Assembly: GCA_965248635.1 (NCBI GenBank)
Contig: OZ252114.1
Location: 3,410,001 to 3,474,000, forward strand
Source of the DNA: CBDAPI01 sp965248635
GTDB taxonomy: Bacteria; Acidobacteriota; UBA6911; RPQK01; CBDAPI01
Direction of reading: 5' to 3'
Length of the DNA: 64,000 nt
Shown: positions 1 through 10,220 of the stretch, piece by piece
Position numbering within the stretch: the first letter of the stretch is position 1
Layout of the letters: every line of letters starts with the position of its first letter
Translations under genes and position numbers: made by a program
Notes under the pieces: generated by a model
Database searches by the model: none
What the model saw: only the letters and a program-made list of their open reading frames with translations
Told to the model about the DNA's origin: nothing

Positions 1-369
<369 letters not shown>

Positions 370-374
370 GTAAT

Positions 375-395
375 GGGTTCTGGGTTCTGGGTTGC
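375..395. repeat. Heptamer repeat, three units (GGGTTCT type)
   Basis: GGGTTCT occurs twice in tandem at 375-388, followed by GGGTTGC. The array starts six bases after the stop codon of the peptidase gene and lies between two convergent genes. It belongs to the dispersed 7-nt-period intergenic repeat class described in the findings. Confidence 0.6.
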
Positions 396-466
396 GTACC
401 AGGGGCAACCCTGGTGGTCGCCCGGAAAACGGGCCGGCACAAGACCGGCCCCTGCGGGCTCCTCTA

Positions 467-1585
467 TCAGCCGGCTTTGTCGATCCAGGGGCTCAGATGC
501 TCCAGGCCCACCTTTGCAAAGAACTCCTGCCAGGACTGCCGAAAATGGGAGCGAGAGAATCTCTGCACGCTCTGCCGCAGTCCCTCCGGCCGAAAGCGAA
601 TCGAGTCAAACCTTTCCAGCGCCTCCAGCAGGCTGGGAACCGTCTGCTCCGGAAAGAGGATTCCGGTACTCCCATCTTCGACAACTTCTGTCGCTCCGCC
701 CTCTCCAAATGCGATTACCGGGCAACCACAGGCAAGGGCCTCGATCGGGACCAGACCAAAGTCTTCCAGACCCGGGAAAATGACGGCTCGTGCTTTTCGA
801 TAGAGCTGGCGGATGTCCTCGTCACTTTGCCAGCCCACGAACTCGATATTGGACAGTGCCCTTTTCTGAAGGACCCGCGACAGGGGGCCGGTTCCAACCA
901 CCAGCAGGCGGTCTCCGCGCCGGTTCAGGGCCTCTACGGCAAGGTCCAGGCGTTTTTGCGGCACCAGGCCCGACACGACCAGAAAGAAGCCGTCCCTCCG
1001 GTCGGAATTGGGTGTGTAGAAGCCCAGATCAGAACAGGGGTAAACCAGGGCCGAATTTCGCCCGTACACTCGCTCGATTCTCTTTTGAACGGTCTTTGAG
1101 ATGGCCACGAAGTGATCCACGGAGCCGCTCATCTCCTGATCCCAGGACTTGAGTGAACGGGCCAAGTAGGACAGGGCCAACCCCCGAAAGGAATCATTCA
1201 GCTCACTGCCGTAGAGGTGCGGCTCCCACAGATAGCGCATTGGAGTCAGGCAGTAACAGACGTGGGGGATCCCCGGCCTGCGGGGAAACGCCTTGGCCAC
1301 CGAGTGGCTGATACTCACAACCAGATCGGCATTCCGGACGGGTAGCGAGAGGGCGGCCCGACGGAAAAAAGGCAAGGTGTACCGGTAGTAGCGTGTGATG
1401 CCGGGAAGACGGTTCAGAGTCGAGGCAAAGACCGTCAACTCCTGCAGGGAAGGGTGCAGATTGGCGGGATCCAGAAAGAGGGTGCTGATTTCCAGGCGAT
1501 CCCAGCCCGAAGCCAGTTCCACCAGGACGCGCTCAGCCCCGCGCGGATCGACAATCCAATCGTGACAAATCACAACCCGGTTCAT
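467..1585 (-). CDS. Family 4 glycosyltransferase (GT-B fold)
   Basis: A 372-residue protein that fits a retaining GT4 glycosyltransferase. Such enzymes transfer a sugar from a nucleotide-sugar donor in lipopolysaccharide, exopolysaccharide or glycoconjugate assembly at the cytoplasmic face of the membrane. The N-terminus has the Rossmann-like start with GAERVL. The C-terminal half has the donor-binding pattern: VSGLVPQKRLD, then EDFGLVPIEALACGCPVIAF with the usual glutamate pair, then GGATEVVEDGSTGILF. I chose the ATG at 1585 because homology begins at MNRVVICHDW; a longer frame runs to 1630 but adds an unrelated N-terminus. The acceptor is unknown. The membrane GT-C type genes at 2904-6498 suggest a glycan region. 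Confidence 0.85.
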   Translation of the reverse strand: MNRVVICHDWIVDPRGAERVLVELASGWDRLEISTLFLDPANLHPSLQELTVFASTLNRLPGITRYYRYTLPFFRRAALSLPVRNADLVVSISHSVAKAFPRRPGIPHVCYCLTPMRYLWEPHLYGSELNDSFRGLALSYLARSLKSWDQEMSGSVDHFVAISKTVQKRIERVYGRNSALVYPCSDLGFYTPNSDRRDGFFLVVSGLVPQKRLDLAVEALNRRGDRLLVVGTGPLSRVLQKRALSNIEFVGWQSDEDIRQLYRKARAVIFPGLEDFGLVPIEALACGCPVIAFGEGGATEVVEDGSTGILFPEQTVPSLLEALERFDSIRFRPEGLRQSVQRFSRSHFRQSWQEFFAKVGLEHLSPWIDKAG

Positions 1586-1637
1586 AAACTCTGAATCTAC
1601 CCTGCCGGCCTCCATTCCTGCAGTCCACAAGGATACC

Positions 1638-1679
1638 GGGTTCCGAGTTCAGAGTTCAGAGTTGCGAGTTCTGGTTCCA
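1638..1679. repeat. Heptamer repeat, about six units (GAGTTCA type)
   Basis: Six 7-nt units in register, including GAGTTCA twice in tandem at 1645-1658, flanked by GGGTTCC, GAGTTGC, GAGTTCT and GGTTCCA. They fill the gap between the divergent glycosyltransferase and the secreted-protein gene at 1742. Confidence 0.6.
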
Positions 1680-1741
1680 ACCCTGATATCCTGAGCCAAC
1701 AGGTTGTTGCAGTTGACAGGGGTTTGGTTTATTTTTGAACG

Positions 1742-2868
1742 ATGCGGATTTGTCCTTTTCTCCTTTTTGTGCTGCTCCTCACCGTACCCGCCGTCCAGGC
1801 CCAGGAAGTTTCCTACCTCCCCCAGGTGGGAGATGGGCAGTTCGGCGATGTCATCCGGTTGATCACGGAATTCATCTTCGTGAACAGTGGCGCAGACACG
1901 CAGGTCAACCTCGCGTTCAAGCTTCCCGACGGCAGTCCGATGACCCTCAATCTGGTGGGCTAGGTCCCGTGACCGAGCATGAATTCGAACTGGGAAGGGG
2001 GGAATCCGCCAGCTTCTCGACCATGGGAGAAGGCGCTCCCAATGTGGGATACGCTGTCGTTACCGCTGGAGGCCCTCTCGCCGGCGGGAGCAGCGGCAGC
2101 GGTGTGGGAGGGACCGGGGTTTTCACTCAGATAGACGTACCCTCCGGCACCATCCTAAGTGAGACAGGCGTGCCGCTTGTGAAAGGATTGTCTGCTTTCA
2201 GCCTTTTCGTGGACACCATCGGAACTCGCGACACGGCGCTGGCTATCGTCAACCCCGCCGCGCCCGCTGTCGTGGGCGGAGGAGGTGGAGGAACTGCTGC
2301 GCATCTGAGTCTGTATGACAAGTCTTTCTTGCCTATCGCCACCACCGACGTGCCCCTTTTTCCGGGCCAGCGAGTAAGCGATTTCATGACTGGCTTTTTC
2401 GGTCCTGCGGTGGCGGTTCCAGGGGAGGGAAGCTTGACGGTGACCTCAGTCAACCTGCAGGGCGCCGGGGGCAGCGCTACGCCGCTGGCCGCCCTCACGG
2501 TGAGGACCAACAACCTGGCAGCTATTTTCCCAGAGGGTGTTCCCACCTTCACTGCTTTCCCCGTAGTTCCAGGGGCTGCAGCTCTTTTCTCCACCGGTGT
2601 GATGGGAACCGTGACCCAGGAATCGACTGGGGCACTGAGTGTCGTCCTCGATCTGCGCCAGGCCGCGCGGCCTGTCAAGGGCGCGATCTTCTACGTCTTC
2701 GACCGCGGTGAACTGATCACCGAGGTGGTTCGATCCGTGGATGCTCTCGACTTTGCCAGCTTTGTCCTCGAGCTCCCCGAGCGTTCGGAATCCGCAGGCG
2801 TGGAAGGCGTCGAGGTTCGCTTGATATACGAGGGAGGAGAGATCACTCCCCGAATGGCGGTCCAATAA
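1742..2868 (+). pseudogene. Secreted protein of unknown function, frameshifted near 1960
   Basis: The gene starts at the ATG at 1742 with a clear signal peptide (MRICPFLLFVLLLTVPAVQA). After about 73 residues the frame closes at a TAG at 1961-1963, and the rest of the protein continues one frame over to the TAA at 2866-2868. Restoring one G in the GGG run at 1957-1959 joins the frames (LVGLGPVTE). The body is glycine-, alanine- and valine-rich with a repeated beta-strand look and a glycine run, as in secreted acidobacterial proteins with immunoglobulin-like folds. No enzymatic motif was seen. Its C-terminal half resembles the tail of the matrixin-like protein at 59225-61179 in style. Either decayed or an assembly indel. 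Confidence 0.6.
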
Positions 2869-2903
2869 ATCCTCTTTCCCGCCGGAGCGACGGTTCACTC
2901 AGC

Positions 2904-4782
2904 ATGAGGTCCGCGGGCACTCGCAACTACCTGTTGGCCCTGGGACTTGGTCTGGTCGTCCTTTTCCTGTACTGGCCAAGTCTTCACTATCCCTTTCAGT
3001 TCGACGACCAGCTCTTTTTGCGTGACGACAATGTTCGGCTGACTCGCTGGTCAGCCTTCCTGTGGCCACCGGCTCCACGTCCCCTGACCTGGCTCTCCTT
3101 TACGGCCCAGTTTGCCGTATGGGGAGAGCACCCGGCTCCGCTCCGCCTCCTGAACCTCCTGCTCCATGCCCTCAATTCAGCGCTGGTTCTGCTGCTGGTT
3201 TTCAAACTGCAGAACCTGTTTCCGCTCCCGGGAAGCAGTGATCGGTGGAGGGCACCAGTACTGGCCGGCCTGCTCTTTGCTCTCCACCCTCTACAAACCG
3301 AAAGTGTGGTGTACATCTATCAGCGGTCGACTCTGCTGGCTGCTCTGTTCAGCCTGCTGGCGCTGTTCTGGTGGGTGTCTCGCTCCGGCTCCAGCCGACC
3401 CCATGTGCTGTCAGCCCTGAGCCTGATGTGCTTCTTTCTGGGCCGCTTCTTCTAAAGAGTCTGCTCTGGTGCTCCCTGTCGCCCTCTGGGTCTTCGACGT
3501 GTACAACCGCGGTCGGATGATCCGCCCCGCTTCGTTGCTGGCCCTGAGCCTCGCTCTGTCGGTTGTTCTGGGAGGAAGCCTTCTCTGGTGGGCCGGCTCT
3601 TCAGACGAAGCGACGATCGGCATTGCCGGCCAGAGCCTGACTTACGCCCGCACTCAGGTTGTTGTGATCGGACGCTATCTGCAGCTCTTCCTGCTGCCCC
3701 TGGGACAGTCGGTCGATCCTCACGTCGAGGCTGTGGCAACCTGGATGAGTTTCGGATGGTGGATTCACCTGGTCATCCTGTTGCTCCTGCTGGGGGCGAT
3801 CCCCTGGGCATTTCGGAGCCGTCGACAGCTCTCCTTCTGGCTGCTCTTCTCCTTCCTCTGGTTACTTCCCACCTCGAGCTTAATTCCCAGCCAAGACTTC
3901 ATGTTCGAGCACAGGACGTACCTGCCCCTGCTGGGATTCTCCGCAGCGTTTTCGGTGCTGGTGGCAGGCCCCAGCCTTCGAACCTGGCAATTCGGGAGCA
4001 TGGCGGGGCTGCTGGCATTGACTCTAGGGACGCTGACCTGGCAGAGAATTCAGTTGTGGGAGGCGCCTGCTTCGCTGTGGGCAGACGCGGCACGAAAGTC
4101 TCCGGGGAAATATCGCCCCGTGTTCAACTTTGGCGTAACACTAATGGACACTTCGCCTCGTCTTGCCGAGGAGAACTTTCGGAAAGCGATCCAACTGCGA
4201 CCAGAGCTTCCCCTGGCCTACCGGAGTCTGGCCCAGATCAAGTGGAAGCAGGGAAATCTGAAGAGCGCCGAACGGCTGTGGAGGACCGCGCTGGTCATCG
4301 ATTTCGATCATCGCGATACTCTCCTGGCACTGGGGCGCCTGCATCTGGAAAAGAAAGAGTTTTTCGAGGCGGAGGGCTACCTTCAGAGAGCCGTAACAAA
4401 GCAGCCGACTGACTGGCAGGCACGTTACCTGCTGGGGGAACTCTATTATGGATTCGGACTGACGCAAAAGGCTCTCGATCAAGCCGAAGAAGGTCTGAAA
4501 TTTTATCCTCGACAAGCTGTCCTCCGGGTGCTGCTGGCGGACTGTGTTCGCCGCCAGGCCAATTGGAAGCGGGCCATTGAACTGTACCGGGAAGCACTCC
4601 TGCAGACCCCGGACAACAGCCGGGCCCACCTGGGGCTGGCCGAGAGCTACTCCCGTATCGGCCAGGAGGAAATGGCTCTTCGGGAGGCCCGGGAGGCAAT
4701 CCGGAGTGCCACCGATCCCTCCGAGCGGGCCCGGGCGCTGGGTGTTCTCGAGCTTCTGGAGGGCTCAAAGACTCCACAATAG
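2904..4782 (+). pseudogene. TMTC-like membrane protein with C-terminal TPR repeats, frameshifted near 3445
   Basis: Multi-spanning membrane protein followed by tetratricopeptide repeats, about 620 residues if repaired. The N-terminus shows a first membrane helix, then FQFDDQLFL, the acidic first-loop motif of GT-C type mannosyltransferases and TMTC proteins. LFALHPLQTESVVYI and SKESALVLP are further hallmarks of the TMTC group. Frame 1 ends at a TAA at 3453-3455; the second frame resumes with SKESALVLP and runs to 4782. Removing one base from the GGG run at 3440-3442 gives a continuous protein. From about residue 400 onward TPR units recur (KYRPVFNFG, AYRSLAQIKWKQGNLKSAER). The likely role is protein O-glycosylation or glycan scaffolding at the membrane; the substrate is unknown. 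Confidence 0.7.
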
Positions 4783-4913
4783 GAAGCGGGAGGCGCACTT
4801 GCTGCCGCTTTCATCCCAGGGTGTTATGCTGGCTGGCACTGACCGGTTGATTTCCGCTCACGGGAAGCGAAGGCTTTCCCCGGCCGTGTTGGTTTCGGAG
4901 CAAGAAAACGTCT

Positions 4914-6498
4914 GTGAGATCGACCACAGCGCCCGCAGGCAAAGGGCGAGATCGCCACAAACTGATTGTCGCCACCGTCATTGCGGGCATTGTGGTGGTC
5001 TTTGCCGTCAATGTGCACAGGCATTGGTTCATCTGCGACGATGCATTCATCAGCTTTCGCTACGCAAAACATCTGGCGCTGGGCCACGGTCTTGTCTGGA
5101 ACGTCGGCGAGCCTCCCGTCGAAGGCTATACCAATTTCCTGTGGACCTTGCTTATGGCGCTGGGACTCAGACTGTCCGTGCTTCCCGAGCAGCTGTCGCT
5201 CCTGCTGGGCGTGGCCAGCGGAGCCGGAGTACTCGCCACGGTGACCTGGTTGGCACGGCACCGCATTGGTGCGTGGAACCTGTTCGCCTTCATTCCGGCA
5301 GCCCTGCTTGCCAGCAACAGGTCTTTCACGGGTTGGTGCACTGGTGGTCTTGAGACTCAGTTTTTCTCCCTCCTGGTCATCGTTGCCTTTGTACGCCTGT
5401 TAATCGAGCACGAGCAAAAGAACGAGCGCCCCTTTGCGTCTTCGCTCGACCCTTACCAGACCAGAGGGGTTGATCTTCGCCGCCGTAGCGGGTCTGTTCA
5501 TTCTTCTTTCGTCTCTACGGACGCGTTGTTCACTTCGGTTTGCGGTTTTCTGGTCGCTACCTCTCATCTCGATTGTTGGCACCCATTTCCTGTGGCGGAA
5601 GTGGTACTACGGTTTCTGGCTGCCCAACACCTTTTATGCCAAGGTTTCTGGCTTCTGGTGGGAGCAGGCGTCGAAGTACCTCCGCTTGTTTCTGGACGAT
5701 TATTGGCTCCTCTTGTTCCTTCCCTGCCTGCTCCTGTATCCACTGCTCAAGCGGGATGCAACCTACCTGCTGTTCGTCATGGCCCTCGCCTTTTACGTAG
5801 TCTATGTTGGATATATTGGTGGTGATATCTTGGAGTTCCGTTTCATGGTGCCGGTTCTGCCGTTTCTCTTCTGCCTCGTTGGTTTCTTCTGCCACGAGCA
5901 GTTCCGGATGTTCCAGAGGGGCTTCGCCTCTCGCCTGGCAGCCCTGGTTCCCCTGCTGCTGATCGGTGTTGCCGTCGCCAGGCACGGTCGAGCGCAGCCT
6001 GCAATGATCCGTGACGGCATCGAGACCTTTGCCTGGATGAGACACTACGCCCGGCAGCGGACAGGTGAAGGAAAGTCACTGAAAGCCCTTGTCGAGCGGG
6101 GCATCCTCCCTTCCGATCTACGTTACTCAACCGGCGCAGCCGGTGCCTCTCCCTACTATTCGGAGTTGTACACCCTGGATTTCCACGGGCTGAATGACAC
6201 GTACATCGCCCACATGCCGATCCAGGAGCGGGGCCTTCCCGGCCATGAGAAACGGGCAACAAGAGAATACTTCAAGCAGAAAGAGATCGCCGTCATCGAC
6301 ACCCTTCAGGGAGTGGTCTACGACAAGCCTCCCGCCAGGACCGTGATCGGAGATCCCCCAAAGTACTGCATTCCGCCTCTGAAGTGTGCCGCCTTTGATG
6401 GAGGTTACCTCATCTTCGAGACGGCCCTGACTGACGACGAGTTAACAGAGATGCTCGGGAATTTGAAGTTCTTGCCCTATCCGCCCTCGGCTCCCTAG
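4914..6498 (+). pseudogene. GT-C fold membrane glycosyltransferase (ArnT/AftB-like), frameshifted near 5432
   Basis: About 527 residues if repaired, with roughly ten membrane helices and a soluble C-terminal domain. The first periplasmic loop has ICDDAFISFRYAKHLA followed by GLVWNVGE and VEGYTNFLW, a pattern of polyprenyl-phosphate-sugar-dependent GT-C enzymes, and LTRPEG follows a later helix. The first frame (GTG at 4914) loses homology near 5430 and the second continues to the TAG at 6496-6498. Deleting one C in the CCCC run at 5429-5432 restores ERPLRLRSTLTRPEG. The family transfers a lipid-linked sugar to an envelope acceptor; the sugar cannot be read from sequence. It is the third consecutive broken gene in the same direction. 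Confidence 0.7.
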
Positions 6499-6513
6499 AT
6501 GATTGATTCCTAA

Positions 6514-6696
6514 ATAACGTTTCAGTTAATAGACATCCCCTCTCAGTTGCTGGAGCAACTGGTAGGAGAGATTGAACTGGCGGGCGGATACGTGCGGATT
6601 GTCTCGACCCAGCAGACCACCGGTCAGATGCTCTTTGGTGTGATCACCGAGCAGGGGATCCAGTTGTTCTCTGCTGTTCCTCCAACCGTTATCTGG
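6514..6696 (+). pseudogene. C-terminal remnant of a secreted protein cut by IS21
   Basis: An open stretch without a start codon encodes about 60 residues (for example GGYVRIVSTQQ and LFGVITEQGIQLFSAVPP) before it runs into the IS21 left end at 6697. The pattern resembles the tail domain of secreted acidobacterial proteins with repeated beta-strands. The 5' part is missing, since a TAA at 6511-6513 closes the frame just upstream. It is a gene fragment left by rearrangement at the IS21 boundary. Confidence 0.45.
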
Positions 6697-7008
6697 TGTT
6701 CAACGACAACTATTTTTGACCGGGGCGACGACGATATTTGCCCACTGAAGTTGATCGTTTGTCGAGTCGGTTTTGGCTCTCCTTTTTTGGGGTTTGAGAA
6801 GGGTTTCTGTTTCTCTCCTGCTTTCCGAGCGTGGGGGTGGAGTGAGGGCGTAGCCCGAACGGAGTTCCCACGCTTCGCGACGTTCTGATAAGCCCATCGA
6901 AAGGGCTCCTGGTTGAGTTGTACGGCCCCACCCCTTGACCCGTTTGTCTGTATGGCCAGGAGAAGGGGCTTCGCGTGACATTTTGTTCTGTCAACAGCCG
7001 AGCGGGAG

Positions 7009-7773
7009 TCAACTGGCCTCCTTTTGGGTTCGCTTCTTGGCCGCTTCCATTCGGTAGCTGGAAACGTTCAATTCCAGGATCACACTGTGATGAACCACCC
7101 GATCGATAGCCGCGGCCGTCGTCAGTGGATCCTTGAAGATCTTCTCCCAGTTCGAGAAGACCAGATTGCTGGTCAGTAGGATGCTGCGTCGTTCGTAGCG
7201 ATGAGACAAAAGCGTGAACAGAATCTCCATTTCTTGCCGGTTCTGTTGCACGTAGCCAATGTCGTCAATGATCAGCGCCTCGAATCGATCGAGCTTCTTG
7301 AGTTCCTTTTCCAGGGTCAGCTCGAGCTTGGCTCGAAGCAGCCGTTGCACCAGCAGCGCACAGGTGGAGAACAACACTCGGCGATCCTGCAAGATGAGCT
7401 CCTGCCCTAAGGCGCAAACCAAGTGAGTCTTCCCGCTTCCCGGATTGCCGAAGACCAATAGGTTTTCAGATCGATCCAGAAAGTCTCCCTCCAGAAGCGC
7501 GGACAATTGGCGATCCACATTTTGTGGAAGCCGAGAACGATCTAGTGCCGTCAGGCTCTTGTCCCAGGGAAGCTTGGACTGCCGTCGCAGCCGTTGGATT
7601 CGGCGTTCCCGGCGGTCAGCCACCTCCAACTCGGACAACGCCAGCAGATACTGAGGATAAGACCAACTTTCCTTCGAAGCCAAAGTGGCTTGCGAGCTGT
7701 GATGCTCTCGAAACGTCGGTAGGCGCAGTTCCACCAGAGACTGGCTTAGTCGTTGCAGATTTCCTCCACTCAT
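7009..7773 (-). CDS. istB: IS21 helper ATPase IstB
   Basis: A 254-residue AAA+ ATPase, the normal length for IstB. An N-terminal helical segment (LPTFREHHSSQA) precedes the Walker A motif FGNPGSGKTHL near residue 107 and Walker B LIIDDIGYV near residue 170. It is followed by LLTSNLVFSNW, the typical IstB sensor region. IstB forms oligomers on DNA that choose and bend the target and activate IstA. Its ATG overlaps the istA stop by four bases, so translation is probably coupled. No interruption is visible, so the element could be active. Confidence 0.93.
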   Translation of the reverse strand: MSGGNLQRLSQSLVELRLPTFREHHSSQATLASKESWSYPQYLLALSELEVADRRERRIQRLRRQSKLPWDKSLTALDRSRLPQNVDRQLSALLEGDFLDRSENLLVFGNPGSGKTHLVCALGQELILQDRRVLFSTCALLVQRLLRAKLELTLEKELKKLDRFEALIIDDIGYVQQNRQEMEILFTLLSHRYERRSILLTSNLVFSNWEKIFKDPLTTAAAIDRVVHHSVILELNVSSYRMEAAKKRTQKEAS

Positions 7774-9248
7774 GGCCTCACCTCCGACTCCCGTGTACTG
7801 AGCAATCGGTCGTAGACATGGATATCGACTTCAGGGACCTGGACTTCCCAGGCTGGGCTCGCCGGCTCAAGCAAGGCCTCTTTCAGAACTTGAAGTCGCA
7901 CTCGGCACCCCCTTTCAATCAGCTTCTTCAGTGCCTGTCCGACTCGCTGCTCCCCCTCCTTCGCTGCCAACTCCAGGATTCCCAGATACTGACGGTCGGC
8001 TGTCCCAGGGCAATCCTCTCGCAGTTCATCGTAGGCGACTCGAAACAGCACACCGGGGAACAGGTCTTCCCGCCAGCGGTAACGTGCAAAGGCTCCCGGC
8101 TTGCGCACCAAAGAGTGGATTACGTGCCGGTAATCGATCCGATGCTTGCCCTCGCCTCGCAGTCGAGGCATCTGGGCTACCACCTGGCTGGCATACCGCA
8201 CCTCCAAGTGATCCGCCCACATCCGAACCTCCACCCGCTCTCGGATCAAGCGGCTGTCGACCGAGTAGGTGTTGTTACGGACTCGGATGGTTGAACTTGG
8301 CGAGACCTTCACTCGATAGCTAACGAAGTCCTCCAGTCGACGATTCGGTAACGGCGCCATCACCTCCAGTTCTTCCTGAAGTCGCCTCTGCCGTCCTGCA
8401 TTCCGGCGCTCGATGATTCTCTGGATGAATCGCTCGTAGTCGTTCCGCTCCAGAAAATCTCGGCTTCCTCTCAACAGCAGCTCTTGTTCGATGGCTCGCT
8501 TGAGCCGGTGATGGGATTGCTCGACATCTCCGTTTTCGTGAGCCTTCCCCGCCTGGGTCCGGCTCCACTTCATGCCGTAATGATCCAGTAATATCTGATA
8601 GCGACGCGTGAATACTCCTTTCTTGAGATTGTCGACGGCAGCCGACAAACGATCCGTTCGATGTTCTTGAGGAACTGCTCCCAGCTCCCATATCGCGTTC
8701 TGGACTCCCAGCGTCAGGCTCTCAAATGACTCACTGAAGCACAGCGTTGTCGTTTCCCAGTTCGAATAAGTTAGAACGAAGTGATAGAGCAGATGAGGAA
8801 ACGGTTGCCCTGCGATCGTCACTCCCAGGCTGTTCATAAAGGTGAAGTCGGACTGGGCTTGATGCCCCGGCTCGTGACGCTGCGGAAACATCACTTCCTT
8901 CAGCTCACCGTTGCGGGCTCTCCACTGTTTGATGTGCCGCTGCAGCGTTCGTAACTGGCCTTCTTCGAACTTCCCTTCATGAACCCGATTCAGATGATCG
9001 AAGACGGTCGTCGCCTCCACCGTCGGAGATCGTTTCAGAATCCCTTCCACTTCCGGCCACACCCATTCGTAGGGGTCCGGTCGGGTTCTCCAGGTCCTCT
9101 CCGGCCGACACTCGCTCGGTAGCTTCCCAGACTTCAGATACCTTCGTGCCGTATTCCGCGCCATGCCTGCTTTCGCAGCGGCCATCGTCAACGTCTTTTC
9201 CTTTTTCCGCAATTTCATCAGTCTCCTGATCTGCTGGTCTGTAACCAT
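7770..9248 (-). CDS. istA: IS21 transposase IstA
   Basis: A DDE-type transposase of about 492 residues. The N-terminal helix-turn-helix covers LTMAAAKAGMARNTARRYLK. The catalytic core holds QSDFTFMNSLG (first Asp), the segment AVPQEHRTDRLSAAVDNLKK (second Asp) and GDVEQSHHRLKRAIEQELL (Glu). A C-terminal Mu-transposase-like domain follows. I placed the start at the ATG at 9248 (MVTDQQIRRLMKLRK, the family's usual N-terminus), preceded by GGAAAGC; the open frame extends to 9287. It is complete and translationally coupled to istB. Confidence 0.93.
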   Translation of the reverse strand: MVTDQQIRRLMKLRKKEKTLTMAAAKAGMARNTARRYLKSGKLPSECRPERTWRTRPDPYEWVWPEVEGILKRSPTVEATTVFDHLNRVHEGKFEEGQLRTLQRHIKQWRARNGELKEVMFPQRHEPGHQAQSDFTFMNSLGVTIAGQPFPHLLYHFVLTYSNWETTTLCFSESFESLTLGVQNAIWELGAVPQEHRTDRLSAAVDNLKKGVFTRRYQILLDHYGMKWSRTQAGKAHENGDVEQSHHRLKRAIEQELLLRGSRDFLERNDYERFIQRIIERRNAGRQRRLQEELEVMAPLPNRRLEDFVSYRVKVSPSSTIRVRNNTYSVDSRLIRERVEVRMWADHLEVRYASQVVAQMPRLRGEGKHRIDYRHVIHSLVRKPGAFARYRWREDLFPGVLFRVAYDELREDCPGTADRQYLGILELAAKEGEQRVGQALKKLIERGCRVRLQVLKEALLEPASPAWEVQVPEVDIHVYDRLLSTRESEVRP

Positions 9249-9311
9249 GCTTTCCATGGTCCAAATCAGCTCTGAAAAAGCGGGCAATTCTAATTGTCGC
9301 CGTGGAAAATT

Positions 9312-9680
9312 CTACTCGTCGTTGATCATTAGATCGATGACATCCATCTTGAGTCGATTCAAGGATCCCTCAACAGACTTAAATATATGACGACGTGACA
9401 GGCCTTTATCTCCGGGATCATCGGACATGGGAAAAAAGCATTTTGTTGTCACAATAAATTTTTCCCGATTCACCGCTTTTAAAATATGACCCAAGGTCTC
9501 TTCTGCTTTCCCGTATCCGTAGGTGTCGGCTGTGTCGAACAAATTGATCCCAAGATCGAGGGCTGTTCGCACACATGTCTCTGCTGTGGGTAATGGCACC
9601 GTTTGTCCGACGGTGAGGTGGGTTCCCAGACTGACTTCGCTTACCTTAAGATTGGAAAGTCCAAGCCTTCGGTAGTTCAT
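9312..9680 (-). pseudogene. Aldo/keto reductase truncated by IS21
   Basis: Only the first ~117 residues of a TIM-barrel aldo/keto reductase remain; the family is normally 300-340 residues. MNYRRLGLSNLKVSEVSLG, GINLFDTADTYGYGKAEE (catalytic Asp and Tyr) and FIVTTKCFFP (catalytic Lys) are visible. Family sequence ends at DVIDLM, where base 9329 meets the IS21 end. Four further codons and the stop come from the element. The active-site histidine and the NADPH-binding C-terminus are lost, so the product should be inactive. The missing 3' part is not on the other side of the IS21 element. Confidence 0.85.
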
Positions 9681-10091
9681 TAGGGAGTTAATGTCAAATC
9701 TTGTGTACGGCGTAGTCGGAGAGATCTCGGGTAGAAACCACTTGTTGAGAAGTCAGCCGTCTTCAGTTTCCGACTCATTTCCCTCGTAGATTCTGTCAGT
9801 TCGTCGGACGTTCATAGATATTAAAGGCACTTCATGAGGGATGCAGTTGATGCCCGGAAAGGGGTCTCAGGTTAAGCGACTAGAACCAGCTGCCTAACAG
9901 CGACTCCTCACCTGAAAGTCCGGTCATGACCCGATTCGTTTCTCCCACTGCCCTTTCCTGCGGTACTTCCCCCGATCTAGCGCCTAAGGGGTTGTTCGGG
10001 TAATCTAGCGCGTATGGAAAAGCCCATCAGGGCACGACCAGACCAATCGGGTGGAGGGCCTCCCGGCCCAGCCTGGCCGAGGAGGACTGAA
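9681..10091. other. Non-coding stretch upstream of the disrupted amidohydrolase
   Basis: About 410 bases without a convincing reading frame. ATCTAGCGCCTAAGG and ATCTAGCGCGTATGG form a short imperfect direct repeat about 38 bases apart near 9978-10016. A good ribosome binding site (GAGGAGGACTGAA) ends immediately before the ATG at 10092. The region probably holds the promoter of the amidohydrolase; I could not identify -35/-10 boxes. Confidence 0.4.
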
Positions 10092-10105
10092 ATGCATTCT
10101 TCTAG
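10092..10105 (+). pseudogene. 5' stub of the amidohydrolase gene (start codon and four codons)
   Basis: A ribosome binding site AGGAGG lies about 8 bases before the ATG at 10092. The codons for Met-His-Ser-Ser and two bases of the next codon precede the IS1380 element. Joining base 10105 to base 11762 (removing the element and one CTAG copy) restores the frame into RSLVAPSIVLFLCGCGG, a lipoprotein signal with a lipobox cysteine. This identifies the original start of the gene at 11762-12908. Confidence 0.75.
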
Positions 10106-10158
10106 CCCGGATTATGCAGGAGATCTAAATTCAAGTGAGATTTGGGCCCAGAAAAAAG

Positions 10159-10219
10159 GCCGTAGCTCTCTGATATAAAAGGGTTTAGAGAAACAAAGAC
10201 CCTAAACAGGAGCTACGGC
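10159..10219 (+). promoter_or_regulatory. Foldback in the IS1380 leader that can hide the ribosome binding site
   Basis: GCCGTAGCTC at 10159-10168 pairs perfectly with GAGCTACGGC at 10210-10219. A second inner pair is GTTTAG at 10183-10188 with CTAAAC at 10202-10207. The 3' arm includes the GGAG that serves the transposase ATG at 10221. Read-through transcripts from outside could therefore fold and block translation, whereas an initiation inside the loop (TATAAAA near 10173) would not include the 5' arm. The same structure is present in copies 2 and 3. Confidence 0.5.
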
Positions 10220-10220
10220 A

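Larger units (their letters stand above)
6697..9328 (-). mobile_element. IS21-family insertion sequence, complete
   Basis: About 2.63 kb carrying istA and istB, bounded by imperfect terminal repeats that start TG and end CA. The left end reads TGTTCAACGACAAC and the complement of the right end reads TGATCAACGACGAG. Similarity continues inward over about 45 bases (GGCGAC, then TTGCCC, in both). I found no direct target duplication: left flank ...TTATCTGG, right flank TTAGATCG.... The flanks also belong to unrelated broken genes, so a deletion or recombination has probably occurred at one end. IS21 elements integrate through the IstA DDE transposase assisted by the IstB AAA+ ATPase. Confidence 0.85.

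Noticed and set aside
1950..5440. Programmed ribosomal frameshifting in the three broken genes
   Set aside because: None of the break points has a slippery heptamer of the X-XXY-YYZ type with a following pseudoknot or Shine-Dalgarno-like stimulator, and the shifts go in both directions.
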